64,000 bases of DNA from the NCBI RefSeq assembly GCF_904066215.1, contig NZ_LR880474.1:558001-622000 (forward strand). Direction: 5' to 3'. The notes under the pieces are model-generated. The model searched no databases and was not told where the DNA came from. It worked only from the letters and a program-made list of their open reading frames with translations. This stretch comes from Microbacterium sp. Nx66. GTDB lineage: Bacteria > Actinomycetota > Actinomycetes > Actinomycetales > Microbacteriaceae. This document shows positions 25,507-34,043 of this stretch, one piece after another. Position numbers and translations under genes: made by a program. Position 1 is the stretch's first letter, and each line of letters opens with the position of its first letter.

Positions 25507-25540
25507 CACTGCTGTACAGTCAGTGTGTGCTGACTATTAC
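25507..25540 (+). promoter_or_regulatory. Candidate CmtR operator overlapping the regulator start codon
   Basis: TGTACAGTCA (25513-25522) and TGACTATT (25531-25538) form an imperfect inverted repeat (AGTCA/TGACT exact) around the GTG start at 25527. The second CmtR-type gene at 41377 has the same arrangement with perfect 7-bp arms, which supports function. Confidence 0.5.
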
Positions 25541-25886
25541 TTCCCGTATCGACGTGATGAACCGGCTTGGCCGGGCGATGGCAGATCCCACGCGCTCACG
25601 GATCTTGATGACTCTGCTCGAAGGACCCAGTTATCCTGCAGTGCTTTCGCGGGACCTGGTCCTTACCCGTTCAAACGTTTCGAACCACCTGACATGCCTA
25701 CGCGATTGTGGCATCGTGGTCGCCGAGCCTGAAGGTCGCCAGACCCGCTACGAGATCGCCGACCCGCATCTTGCAGCGGCCCTCGTCGCGCTCGTCGATG
25801 TGACGCTGGCTGTCGACGCGCATGCGCCGTGCGTGGATTCAGCGTGCATGGTGGTTGGTTGCTGCGCGACGGGAGTGGACGCGTGA
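25527..25886 (+). CDS. cmtR: CmtR-type ArsR-family cadmium/lead-sensing repressor
   Basis: A 119-aa winged-helix repressor starting at GTG 25527. It follows the M. tuberculosis CmtR pattern: RLGRAMADPTRSRIL, TRSNVSNHLTCLRDCG and EGRQTRYEIADPHLA. Cys57 and Cys61 (TCLRDC) and Cys102 (APCVDS) occupy the same positions as the metal ligands known from CmtR. An extra Cys cluster (residues 107-113, ending GCC) is present at the tail. The protein should release DNA on binding Cd(II) or Pb(II). It overlaps the ATPase gene by four bases (GTGA), so regulator and pump are one transcript. Confidence 0.92.
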   Translation: MLTITSRIDVMNRLGRAMADPTRSRILMTLLEGPSYPAVLSRDLVLTRSNVSNHLTCLRDCGIVVAEPEGRQTRYEIADPHLAAALVALVDVTLAVDAHAPCVDSACMVVGCCATGVDA

Positions 25887-27799
25887 GCGCGGCGTGCGGC
25901 TGCGAGCACGAGCCCTCTAGTACTGCTGACGAAGAATCCGACGCGGTCGAGCAGCCCTGGTGGCGAGACCGCGGGATCATGGTGCCTGTTTTCTCCGGCA
26001 TAGCGTTCCTGGTCGGACTGATTCTCGAGTGGTCGGGTCAGGAGATCCCGGCGCTGGTACTGTTCTGGATCGGCCTACTGCTGGGTGCGTCGACGTTCAC
26101 GCCCGGTGCGATTCGGAAGCTCTTCAAGGGCAAACTCGGCATCGGGCTGCTGATGACAATCAGCGCCATCGGAGCAGTCGTCCTCGGCTACGTGGAGGAG
26201 GCCGCGGCCCTGGCGTTCTTGTACTCCATCGCTGAGGCACTCGAGGACAAGGCGATGGACCGCGCCCGCGGCGGGCTGCGTGCACTGCTCAAGCTCGTAC
26301 CGGAGACAGCGACCGTCTTGCAGGGCGGCACTGCCGTGCACGTCCAGGCGAGAGAGTTGATGGTCGGTCAGGTCATGGTTGTCCGACCGGGCGAGAGGAT
26401 CGCGACCGACGGGATCGTCCGCTCCGGTCGCTCCAGCCTGGACACATCGGCTATCACTGGCGAATCGATCCCGGTCGAGGTCGAGCCCGGCGATGTGGTC
26501 TCGGCCGGCGCGATCAACAGTGTCGGTGCACTGGAGGTCGAGACAACTGCGGCCGGCAGCGACAACTCGCTCACCACGATCGTTGAGCTGGTGGAGAAGG
26601 CGCAGACGGAGAAGGGTGAGCGTGCTCGTCTAGCCGACAAGATCGCCCGACCGCTGGTGCCAGGCGTTCTGATCCTCGCGGCGCTCGTCGCGATCATCGG
26701 TTCGGTGCTGGGCGATCCTGAGGTGTGGATCACCCGCGCGCTTGTGGTACTCGTTGCGGCGTCTCCGTGTGCGCTCGCGATCTCGGTACCGCTGACGGTC
26801 GTCGCCGCGATCGGTGCGGCGAGCAAGTTCGGTGTAATCATCAAGTCCGGTGCTGTTTTCGAGCGCTTCGGTACGGTCCGCCACGTTGCCGTCGACAAGA
26901 CCGGCACACTCACCCGCAACGAACCGGCAGTCACCGCCGTCCTCACCGCGAACGGCGTGACGGAGGCTCAGGCCCTGGCGTGGGCGGCAGCGTTAGAGCA
27001 GCACAGCACGCATCCTCTGGCTGCCGCGATCACCGCAGCGGCCCCGGGTACTCTGGCGGCTGCCGATGTGACCGAGCAGCCCGGGCACGGCATCGACGGC
27101 ACCGTTGACGGATCGAGAATCACCGTCGGCAGCCCCCGCTGGCTGGACGCCGACGACCTGACGGACCGGGTGGCGGGGCTCGAGGAGCAGGGCATGACCG
27201 TCGTGATCGTGCACCGTGACGGGTCCCCGGTCGCCGCGATCGGCGTTCGCGACGAGCTGCGTCCCGAAGTCCCCGACGTGGTCCGGACGCTGACAAGACA
27301 GGGCATCGGCGTGACGATGCTCACCGGCGACAACACCCGCACCGCTCGTGCACTGGCTGCGCAGGCCGGCATCACTGACGTGCGAGCCGAGATGCGCCCC
27401 GAAGACAAGGCGGCCGCGATCGGTGAGCTGTCGAAGGCAGGGGCGGTCGCGATGATCGGCGACGGCATCAACGACGCTCCGGCCCTCGCTGGCGCGGACA
27501 TCGGTATCGCGATGGGCGCGACCGGCTCCGACGCGGCGATCGAATCCGCGGACGTCGCGTTCACCGGCCATGATCTCCGCCTCATCCCACGGGCGTTCGA
27601 TCACGCCCGCCGAGGGCGACGGATCATCAACCAGAACATCATCCTGTCGCTGCTGATCATCACGGCACTGCTCCCGCTCGCACTCTTCGGAGTGCTGGGG
27701 CTCGCGGCCGTCGTCCTGGTCCACGAGGTCGCGGAGGTCATCGTGATCCTCAACGGGCTGCGAGCCGCCCGCGCACACACTCCGCGGCTGGAAAGCTGA
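25883..27799 (+). CDS. Metal-exporting P1B-type ATPase (CtpG/CtpD-like, SPC motif)
   Basis: A 638-aa pump starting at GTG 25883. Motifs in order: TGES (actuator), AASPCALAI in the metal-binding helix, DKTGTLTRN (phosphorylated Asp), HSTHPLA (nucleotide domain), MLTGDN and GDGINDAPAL. The SPC triad and HEVAEV in the last helices are as in the P1B-4-like CtpG/CtpD/CoaT group rather than the CPC of CopA or ZntA. The short N-terminus has CGCEH but no heavy-metal-associated domain. M. tuberculosis CtpG is under CmtR, matching the layout here, so Cd(II)/Pb(II) or Co(II)/Zn(II) efflux is expected. The cadD gene overlaps its stop. Confidence 0.9.
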   Translation: MSAACGCEHEPSSTADEESDAVEQPWWRDRGIMVPVFSGIAFLVGLILEWSGQEIPALVLFWIGLLLGASTFTPGAIRKLFKGKLGIGLLMTISAIGAVVLGYVEEAAALAFLYSIAEALEDKAMDRARGGLRALLKLVPETATVLQGGTAVHVQARELMVGQVMVVRPGERIATDGIVRSGRSSLDTSAITGESIPVEVEPGDVVSAGAINSVGALEVETTAAGSDNSLTTIVELVEKAQTEKGERARLADKIARPLVPGVLILAALVAIIGSVLGDPEVWITRALVVLVAASPCALAISVPLTVVAAIGAASKFGVIIKSGAVFERFGTVRHVAVDKTGTLTRNEPAVTAVLTANGVTEAQALAWAAALEQHSTHPLAAAITAAAPGTLAAADVTEQPGHGIDGTVDGSRITVGSPRWLDADDLTDRVAGLEEQGMTVVIVHRDGSPVAAIGVRDELRPEVPDVVRTLTRQGIGVTMLTGDNTRTARALAAQAGITDVRAEMRPEDKAAAIGELSKAGAVAMIGDGINDAPALAGADIGIAMGATGSDAAIESADVAFTGHDLRLIPRAFDHARRGRRIINQNIILSLLIITALLPLALFGVLGLAAVVLVHEVAEVIVILNGLRAARAHTPRLES

Positions 27800-28407
27800 T
27801 GCTCGCAACCATCGGATCAGCGATCGGCTTGTTCGCAGCGACCAACATCGACGACATCGTCGTGCTCACCGTGCTGTTCCTCGCCTCAAGCCGGGGGAAG
27901 CCCCGGCCCTGGCAGATCGTCGCTGGCCAGTACCTCGGGTTCATCGCCCTCGTCGTGATCAGCGTGATCGCCGCGCTCGGCCTCACGATCGTCCCGGACG
28001 AATGGGTCGGTTTCCTCGGCCTGATCCCGCTCGGCATCGGTATCTGGACGCTTGTCGCCGGCCTGCGCCGCAACGGCGATGACGATGACGACGACGCCAA
28101 GATCACCGCGGTTGGAATGTGGGGTGTTGCGGGGATCACGATTGCCAATGGGGCGGACAATATCTCTTTGTACACGCCGATCTTCCGCACCACCGCACCC
28201 GGCGACGTCGCCGTCATGATCGTCGTGTTCCTCGTTCTCGTCGCCGTCTGGTGCGCCGCTGGACGGCTGATCGGCACCAACAAGGCTGTCACTGAGGGGC
28301 TGGAACGCGTCGAGCACTGGCTCGTCCCGGCCGTGTTCATCGGTCTGGGTCTGTTCATCCTGATCGAATCCGGCGTCATCGTTCGTCTGATTGAGGTCCT
28401 CGCATGA
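27799..28407 (+). CDS. cadD: CadD-family cadmium resistance transporter
   Basis: A 202-aa membrane protein with six helices. TNIDDIVVLTVLF near the start and ANGADNISLYTPIF in the middle are the paired Asp-containing motifs of the CadD/LysE-like family. A very acidic loop (DDDDDD, about residues 93-98) lies in the middle. Members protect against cadmium, probably by export. Its ATG overlaps the last base of the ATPase stop, and its own stop overlaps the lspA start by four bases, giving a cmtR-ATPase-cadD-lspA operon. Confidence 0.88.
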   Translation: MLATIGSAIGLFAATNIDDIVVLTVLFLASSRGKPRPWQIVAGQYLGFIALVVISVIAALGLTIVPDEWVGFLGLIPLGIGIWTLVAGLRRNGDDDDDDAKITAVGMWGVAGITIANGADNISLYTPIFRTTAPGDVAVMIVVFLVLVAVWCAAGRLIGTNKAVTEGLERVEHWLVPAVFIGLGLFILIESGVIVRLIEVLA

Positions 28408-28903
28408 CGTCGCCCGAGGCAGAAGCTCGCCCGTCCGCTCCGCGGAAATTGTCGCCGGCACAGCGCTGGCAACTCACTGGCGGAGCGCTGCTGATCGCCG
28501 CGGTTGTTGTTCTGATCGATCAGGGAACGAAAATGTGGGCGGAAGCAAGCCTCACCGAACGCGAGCGCATCCCCCTGATCGGGCGGCCTGGCTGGTTGCA
28601 ACTTGCTTACAACCCCGGAGCGGCATTCTCCTTCGGGGAGGGCTACACCTGGGTCTTCGCGCTACTCGCCGTCGCCGCCACCATCGCAGCGATCGTATTC
28701 GCACTCCGAGTTCAGCGCCCAGGTTGGGCGATCATCGTCGGCGCGCTCGGCGGAGCTGCAGCATCACACGCAGGCGATCGTCTCTTTCGGGGCCTGGATT
28801 CGCCCGCGGACATGTCGTGGACTTCCTCGCCTATGGGAACTGGTTCATCGGGAACATCGCCGACATCGTGATCTTCGCAGCGGCGATCGCGGCGCACTCC
28901 TAG
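28404..28903 (+). pseudogene. lspA: Lipoprotein signal peptidase gene with frameshift
   Basis: The first frame (from ATG 28404) encodes the normal LspA start with VVVLIDQGTKMWAEASL and NPGAAFSFGEG and reaches GDRLFRG, the first catalytic Asp region. At a run of four Gs (28789-28792) the frame is lost; one base later in the other frame the sequence continues GFARGHVVDFLAYGNWFIGN with the second catalytic Asp and ends at 28903. One missing G explains the shift. The in-frame product (155 aa) lacks the second Asp and would be inactive. A sequencing error is possible. Confidence 0.85.
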
Positions 28904-29210
28904 TCTCGGCGACCTTCTGCGGCAGCGACTGGACCAGCCCTCCGACGCGCGTGACCTCCGCGGCTTTGGCCGCTTCGTTGCTTTTGACTCGTTGGAAATC
29001 GTCCCAACCGAGATAGGACGCCGCGTACGGGGCGGACACGCCGGAGGTGATGCCGAAGCTGGCGAGAGCAACGGCGCTGAGGGCGCGATGTCCGAGCGCC
29101 CCGCGCCGGCTGATGCGCAGCTTCCAGAAGGAGTCGCGTTCAGCGGGGGTGGGCGCGCACCCGCAGTCCTCGGATGATGCAGCTGCTTCGTTCGCGATGT
29201 GGGCGTTCAC
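28899..29210 (-). pseudogene. Truncated M23-type peptidase gene, N-terminal part only
   Basis: From GTG 29210 (GAAGGG upstream) the minus strand reads a signal region (ISRRGALGHRALSAVALASF) and then GWDDFQRVKSNEAAKAAEVT and GLVQSLPQKVAETR, the N-terminal coiled coil typical of actinobacterial NlpC/M23 cell-wall hydrolases. About 104 codons remain. The reading then runs into antisense lspA sequence, so the catalytic domain is gone. The junction lies at the lspA stop codon. Confidence 0.65.
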
Positions 29211-29372
29211 GCTTTCCCTTCTTTCAGTCGCATGGATAACGTGTTCGCGCGTCCATCGTCTCCTGGGGGGCTGCCGCTTCCGTGGCACCTCGCCACATGT
29301 GACTGATTCGCGCTGGGTATGGTCGGCGCGTAACTGCGTCGTCGCTGCGACCCGATGGCCGGGGTCCGTACA

Positions 29373-30035
29373 TCAGTCATGGCGCTGATCCTTCTTTCGG
29401 CGCAACTGTCGTGCGACGAGAGCTGTGGCGATGACGCCAACTCCGACCACGCCTACGGCGATGATGAGGGGAATCGCGATGGCTGTGGTTTCGTCCTGGG
29501 GTGGGGATGTCGGTGCCGACGACGGCTCTGAGTTTTCCGTTTCACCGCTCGTTGTGGGGGTAGGCGACGGAGTCGACTTACCGGGTTGAGCGCGGGACTC
29601 TTCATTTCCGCATGCTGGTTTGTCCCACCCGAATTCGGGGTCCACGCCTGTCGGTGCGTAGGTGAACGTGTAGCTCTCGGAGATGGGGTGCCCATCGCTG
29701 GAGACCGCGTTCCAGAGGACGGTGTAGACACCAGGTTTTCCGAGTCTCACCGGAGTGGTGAGGACGTTGCGGTCGATAGTCGAGCACGCGCTCTCGTAGT
29801 ACAGACCATCGGGGCCTTGGACCTGCGCGAAGCTGGCCTGGCTGAAGTCGATGAGCTCTCCGCTGAAGGTGAGGGCGACGGCGTCGAGCTGTGTCACCGT
29901 CTCTTCCGGCGCGGGTACCGCGTCGAGGAGGTTATCGTGCGCCATGGCCGCGGGTGCGGGGGCGACGATGATGCTCAAGGCAATCAGGGTCATGATGCTG
30001 CCGGCGAGCCAGGTCGGGCGTCGGGTCGAGGTCAC
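29373..30035 (-). CDS. copC: CopC-domain copper-binding protein with membrane anchor
   Basis: A 220-aa protein starting at GTG 30035. A signal peptide ends at PAAMAHDN, leaving His as the mature N-terminal residue, which is the usual Cu(II) ligand in CopC. The domain carries PAPEETVTQLDAVALTFSGE and SSDGHPISESYTF, the second containing the conserved D-x-H ligands. A Ser/Pro/Thr linker (about residues 150-180) leads to a C-terminal helix and RRKK, so it is tethered outside the membrane. It is the last gene of a long minus-strand operon and overlaps copD by four bases. Confidence 0.9.
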   Translation of the reverse strand: MTSTRRPTWLAGSIMTLIALSIIVAPAPAAMAHDNLLDAVPAPEETVTQLDAVALTFSGELIDFSQASFAQVQGPDGLYYESACSTIDRNVLTTPVRLGKPGVYTVLWNAVSSDGHPISESYTFTYAPTGVDPEFGWDKPACGNEESRAQPGKSTPSPTPTTSGETENSEPSSAPTSPPQDETTAIAIPLIIAVGVVGVGVIATALVARQLRRKKDQRHD

Positions 30036-31936
30036 CGCGATGCGTCCTTTCGGGAGGTGTGCGTGGGGAGGGTAACTGAGTTTGTGCGCTGGGGGCGCAG
30101 CACCGAGGCTGCGATCAGGGCCGCGAGCAAAGCCGCGATTCCGACGATGATGATTCCTCCGACGCGCTGGTCCTGGAGCGGGGTGGATCCCCAGCTCCGT
30201 CCCATGGCGCCGAACCACTCGGCGACGATGAGGTCTGTTCGGGTGATGGTGGCGATGCCGATGAACACCGTCGTCAGAGTCAGAGTGATGAGTGCGGTGA
30301 AGGTCCACCGCCGAGATCGCCCGGGAGCGGGCACGGCGCCATTGCGCCGGAAGAGCGAACTGACGAAGAGGCACCCGATAACGAGGAGGTGCGTGATCAT
30401 CCATTCGCTTCCGAGTTGGTCGTAAAGCGACCATCGGAAGAGGTCCGAGTATGTGATCAGCCACATCGTGGCGGTGAACAGTATGGCGGTGATGATGGGG
30501 TTGAGCGCCAGCCGAATTGTTCGGCTGGCGGCAACCCACAGAAGCCATTCGAGAGCTCCGCGGCTGTCGTCGTCCCGAGGATGTATGACGGTGAGTGCGA
30601 GCACGAGGGGCGCAGCGGAAACGAGAAGTACCGGTATGACGAGGCCGAGAAGTGCGAAAGAGAGGAAACGCATACTGATCAGAGGTTCGTCGTACACAGC
30701 GAGCGGGCCACTGGTGGTCCACACGAGCGCGCCCATCCCGATCACCCAGCCGATGGTGCGCCGCATCGGCCAAGGCTGCCCGAGACGTCTCATGCGCTCC
30801 ACCCCGGCAAGGTAGAAGAACACCGCGAAACCTCCCACAATCACCCACAGCAGATCAATGCTCCACGCCGTGAACCATCGCTCCGTCGTGAATTCTGGCG
30901 GGACTGGGGCGTCGGTGAGGATCTCCGCGGCCGTGGTCTGAGGAATCGTGATCGTGTCCGCGGGTGCGGCTGTTCGGGCAAGGGCCGCGGCGGCGCCGCT
31001 TGCGATACCCATGAATGCCAGCTCGACGCACACGAACATCCAGAAGGTGTTGCGGCCCTCGCCCGCTTTTGCGATGAGTCGACCGCGGTAGGCGGCTCCG
31101 AGGATGCCCATCACCACCAGCGCGAGGATCTTTGCGAGCAGGATCAGCCCATACGGCGTGACGAGGTCGTCCCATCGTCCGAGGGCAGTGAGCGCCCGGG
31201 CATACCCCGATACGGCGACGACGACGAAGGCGATGAGTGCCAACGTCGAGTACCGTCGGAGTATGTCCTCGAGGGTGGACGATGGAAGGCCCGGACGGAT
31301 CACGATGAGCAATGTGAGCCCGCCGAGCCACACCGCCGCCGAAACGATATGCAGGGTGAGAGACATGACTGCCGCGTCGTGGTTGGCCAGTTCCCCGGAG
31401 TGCCCCTGAGTGGACATCGGAATCAGGCTGATGATCGCGAGCATCGTTGTGACGAGCACGGCACCGTAGCCGCGCACCGCGAATGCGAGCACGGTCACGA
31501 CCGACGCGAAGATGGCGGTGATGAGCCAAGATCTTCCAAGCTCGGTGTCGAGGAGGAAACGGCCCAGTTGTGCGCCGAACTCTGCCTCCAGGCTCACCTT
31601 CGGGTTGAACGAGGACAGGAAGGTGAGGAAGGTGACCGTCCCGCTCGCGACGGTAAGAATTGCGGCACCCGCCGAGGCAAGATTGAGCGCGGTGAGGAAG
31701 GGCTTCGTGCCGGATGCGAGAGCGAACAGAGCGAACACGAGTGGTCCTACCATTGCAGCGCCAGAGAGGTTGACGAGTAGTTTCGCGACCGGGAGGCCCC
31801 AGCGAACCACCGCGCCGGGGTCGCTGGTCAGCCTCGGTGCAGCTCCTCCGCCGATCACCAGCCCGATGACGACGGCGACGATTGCAGAGACGACGAAAAT
31901 CGTCAGCCCGGCGACGCGGAGAATAGGAGGCGTCAC
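30032..31936 (-). CDS. copD: CopD-CtaG fusion membrane protein
   Basis: A 634-aa protein with about 16 membrane helices. The N-terminal half is a CopD copper-resistance domain (STQGHSGELANHDAAVMSLT with conserved histidines, then LHIVSAAVWLGGLTLLIVI), and the C-terminal half is a CtaG/caa3-assembly-like domain (WFTAWSIDLLWV, YLAGVERMRRLG, SDLFRWSLYDQLGSEWMIT). Such fusions are common in actinobacteria and are thought to move copper across the membrane with CopC. It overlaps the next gene (copC) and the previous DUF3515 gene by four bases each. Confidence 0.9.
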   Translation of the reverse strand: MTPPILRVAGLTIFVVSAIVAVVIGLVIGGGAAPRLTSDPGAVVRWGLPVAKLLVNLSGAAMVGPLVFALFALASGTKPFLTALNLASAGAAILTVASGTVTFLTFLSSFNPKVSLEAEFGAQLGRFLLDTELGRSWLITAIFASVVTVLAFAVRGYGAVLVTTMLAIISLIPMSTQGHSGELANHDAAVMSLTLHIVSAAVWLGGLTLLIVIRPGLPSSTLEDILRRYSTLALIAFVVVAVSGYARALTALGRWDDLVTPYGLILLAKILALVVMGILGAAYRGRLIAKAGEGRNTFWMFVCVELAFMGIASGAAAALARTAAPADTITIPQTTAAEILTDAPVPPEFTTERWFTAWSIDLLWVIVGGFAVFFYLAGVERMRRLGQPWPMRRTIGWVIGMGALVWTTSGPLAVYDEPLISMRFLSFALLGLVIPVLLVSAAPLVLALTVIHPRDDDSRGALEWLLWVAASRTIRLALNPIITAILFTATMWLITYSDLFRWSLYDQLGSEWMITHLLVIGCLFVSSLFRRNGAVPAPGRSRRWTFTALITLTLTTVFIGIATITRTDLIVAEWFGAMGRSWGSTPLQDQRVGGIIIVGIAALLAALIAASVLRPQRTNSVTLPTHTSRKDASR

Positions 31937-32436
31937 GGTGTCGCTCCCTCCGTCGAAGAGGTTTCTTCGTCAGGGTCTTTCGTGATCGGTTCTGTGCACG
32001 CATCGTTCTTCGGAAGCTGCTGAATCGCTCCGGCAAGTGCTTGGAGAACGGCGTCGGCCGACAACGTCGTCGTGTCCACATACACTTGCGCTGCGGGCTC
32101 CCGCCCGTAGGTCGTCAACCGTAGATTTGGTGTCTCCGCTTCGTCCACGATCCAATCGACGCCCCCCAAACTCACACATTGCAGCGTGGTGGGAGCCGGT
32201 GAGTCCAGCCCGCAGGTGAGCAGCACGCTGGTGGGACTTCCCCATGCGCCAGTGGCTTGCGCGTCCGTCCACACCCGCGCCTGATCACCGATAGAGTCGG
32301 GTAGCCGGGCCGTGACCTCCGCGCACAACGGATCGTTCGCTTTCGGAGCCGCCTCGAGATGCACGGTGGGAGCGCACCCGCTGAGCAGAAGCAGCGCGCC
32401 GAACGCCGCACCAAGCGAGAGCGATTTTGTCTTCAC
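31933..32436 (-). CDS. DUF3515-family lipoprotein
   Basis: A 167-aa protein from GTG 32436 with GAAGGGAA upstream. The signal ends LLLLSGC (lipobox Cys at residue 21). The mature domain includes DPLCAEVTARLPDSI, SVLLTCGLDSPAPTT and GVDWIVDEAETP, the DUF3515 pattern found in actinobacterial lipoproteins; a conserved disulfide is likely. Function is unknown. It overlaps lnt and copD by four bases, placing a lipoprotein directly beside the lipoprotein-acylating enzyme. Confidence 0.85.
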   Translation of the reverse strand: MKTKSLSLGAAFGALLLLSGCAPTVHLEAAPKANDPLCAEVTARLPDSIGDQARVWTDAQATGAWGSPTSVLLTCGLDSPAPTTLQCVSLGGVDWIVDEAETPNLRLTTYGREPAAQVYVDTTTLSADAVLQALAGAIQQLPKNDACTEPITKDPDEETSSTEGATP

Positions 32437-34043
32437 AGCGTGTTCCCTTCGTGAAAACGGAAATCCTCGCCCGCTCGCTGCTGACGAGTAGCGGTGGTGA
32501 CGAGCAGCATCAATACGGTTCCCATGCTCAACGCCCACCCGATCCACGGCATAAGAACCACCGCTGGCGTGGTCCCGGTATAGAGGGGCACTTCGGTGAC
32601 GTTTGCGCCTTGCGTGTTCACCGCGAGCTCTGCAAGTGGGGTCCCATCAGGGCGGATGACCTGGCTCGTGCCGGTCGTCGACACGTTCACGATGCTTCTT
32701 CCGGTTTCGATGGCGCGCATACGCGCAATAGCGAGCTGCTGGAGGTTCTCATCTGTGCCTCTGAAGTCGGCGTTGTTCGTCTGGAACACGTACAGTTGTG
32801 CGCCCTTCGCCGCGCTGTCCTCAATGACGTTGTCGTAGATGACGTCGAAACAGATCGCCAGACCGACGGGAACACCGCCGACGTTCACGAGGGGCGTGTT
32901 TGAGCCAGGCGTGTACTCGCGCTGAATGAGTCCGATGAGGTCAGGAGCGATGGCCTCGTAGAACCAACGGTCCGGGACGTATTCGCCGAAAGGCACGGGG
33001 TTGGCTTTGTCGTGGATCTGCTGCGGTCCGGCGCTCGTCCACAGGATCGACGTATTGAAAGTATCGTCGCCGCGCACGGTCGCCGCATTCACCAACACCG
33101 GAGCGCCGGCGTCTGCTACGAGTCGGTCAAGCCGGTCGGTGACGTCTGCATCCTGGAAAGGATCCGCGTCGACTGCGCCTTCTGGCCAGACGAGAAGATC
33201 CATCCCCCGACCGAGGAGAGGAGCTGTCGCCCCTTCCTGAGCCCGCATGATGTCGCCGGGTGCTTTGGTGTCGAAGTAGCCGCTTGGTCCGTTTCCTTGC
33301 ACCCATCCGACACGTATGGCACCTGCCTGCGTAGTGGGGAACAGGGGGGCGAGCGCGGTGGCAGTGAGAGCGAGAACTGCGACTGCTCCCGGTCGCCGTC
33401 GTCGATGAGCGAGTGCGTCCAAGCTGCTCGCGCAGATGAGGACCGTCAGGAAGGAGAGCCCGGTAGTTCCCACCCAGGAGGCGGCTTCCGCGAACGGGCT
33501 TTGAGTAAGGGTGAATCCGATCCGCGCCCAGGGGAACCCCGTGTAAGGGAAAGTTCCCATCACGGTTTCGCGCAGCACCCACACGCCTGCGATGAGCGCA
33601 GGCGTGATCATGGAATATCCGCACCGCGAGCGGCTGGTCATCACCCTATATGCGAGCGCAATCAGCATCCCACCGGCACCAAAGAGCAGCGATTCCAGTC
33701 CGGCCAACGCCACCCAGGGGATGGGGCCGAGAAATCGTGAGACCCAGACGAGGTGGGTGAAATAGAACGCGGCCCCGTAGACGAGGGCAACCAAGAACGC
33801 CGCGGGTAGCGAACGCCCGCGCAGTGTCCACAGGCCGATCGTCACACTCGCAAAGGCCACGGGCCACCAGCCGAGCTCCGGGTACGCAAGATCCAGCGCG
33901 GCGCCGGCGATAGCGGACGCGACTATCGCAACGGGCAACGGTACTGCCGTCGACATGGTGCGTGGATCGAACCCGATGTGACGACTACACCTCCTGCGGG
34001 AGGCGATTGGGCGCCTCACGACTGCATCAACGTTGAGGGTCAT
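32433..34043 (-). CDS. lnt: Apolipoprotein N-acyltransferase
   Basis: A 536-aa protein with six to seven N-terminal membrane helices followed by a nitrilase-fold domain. The catalytic triad can be located: Glu in LVWPEGAVDADP, Lys in HDKANPVPFGEYVP, Cys in GLAICFDVIYDN. Lnt adds the third acyl chain to lipoproteins at the membrane. ATG 34043 gives a 17-base overlap with the preceding ctaG; a later ATG (about 33956, MSTAVPLPV) is a possible shorter start. A second housekeeping lnt probably exists elsewhere in the genome, so this island copy may serve the island's own lipoproteins. Confidence 0.9.
   Translation of the reverse strand: MTLNVDAVVRRPIASRRRCSRHIGFDPRTMSTAVPLPVAIVASAIAGAALDLAYPELGWWPVAFASVTIGLWTLRGRSLPAAFLVALVYGAAFYFTHLVWVSRFLGPIPWVALAGLESLLFGAGGMLIALAYRVMTSRSRCGYSMITPALIAGVWVLRETVMGTFPYTGFPWARIGFTLTQSPFAEAASWVGTTGLSFLTVLICASSLDALAHRRRRPGAVAVLALTATALAPLFPTTQAGAIRVGWVQGNGPSGYFDTKAPGDIMRAQEGATAPLLGRGMDLLVWPEGAVDADPFQDADVTDRLDRLVADAGAPVLVNAATVRGDDTFNTSILWTSAGPQQIHDKANPVPFGEYVPDRWFYEAIAPDLIGLIQREYTPGSNTPLVNVGGVPVGLAICFDVIYDNVIEDSAAKGAQLYVFQTNNADFRGTDENLQQLAIARMRAIETGRSIVNVSTTGTSQVIRPDGTPLAELAVNTQGANVTEVPLYTGTTPAVVLMPWIGWALSMGTVLMLLVTTATRQQRAGEDFRFHEGNTL

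Noticed and set aside
28404..28903. Programmed frameshift in lspA
   Set aside because: No slippery heptamer, downstream stem or conservation argument is visible; a simple one-base loss in a G run is the simpler explanation.
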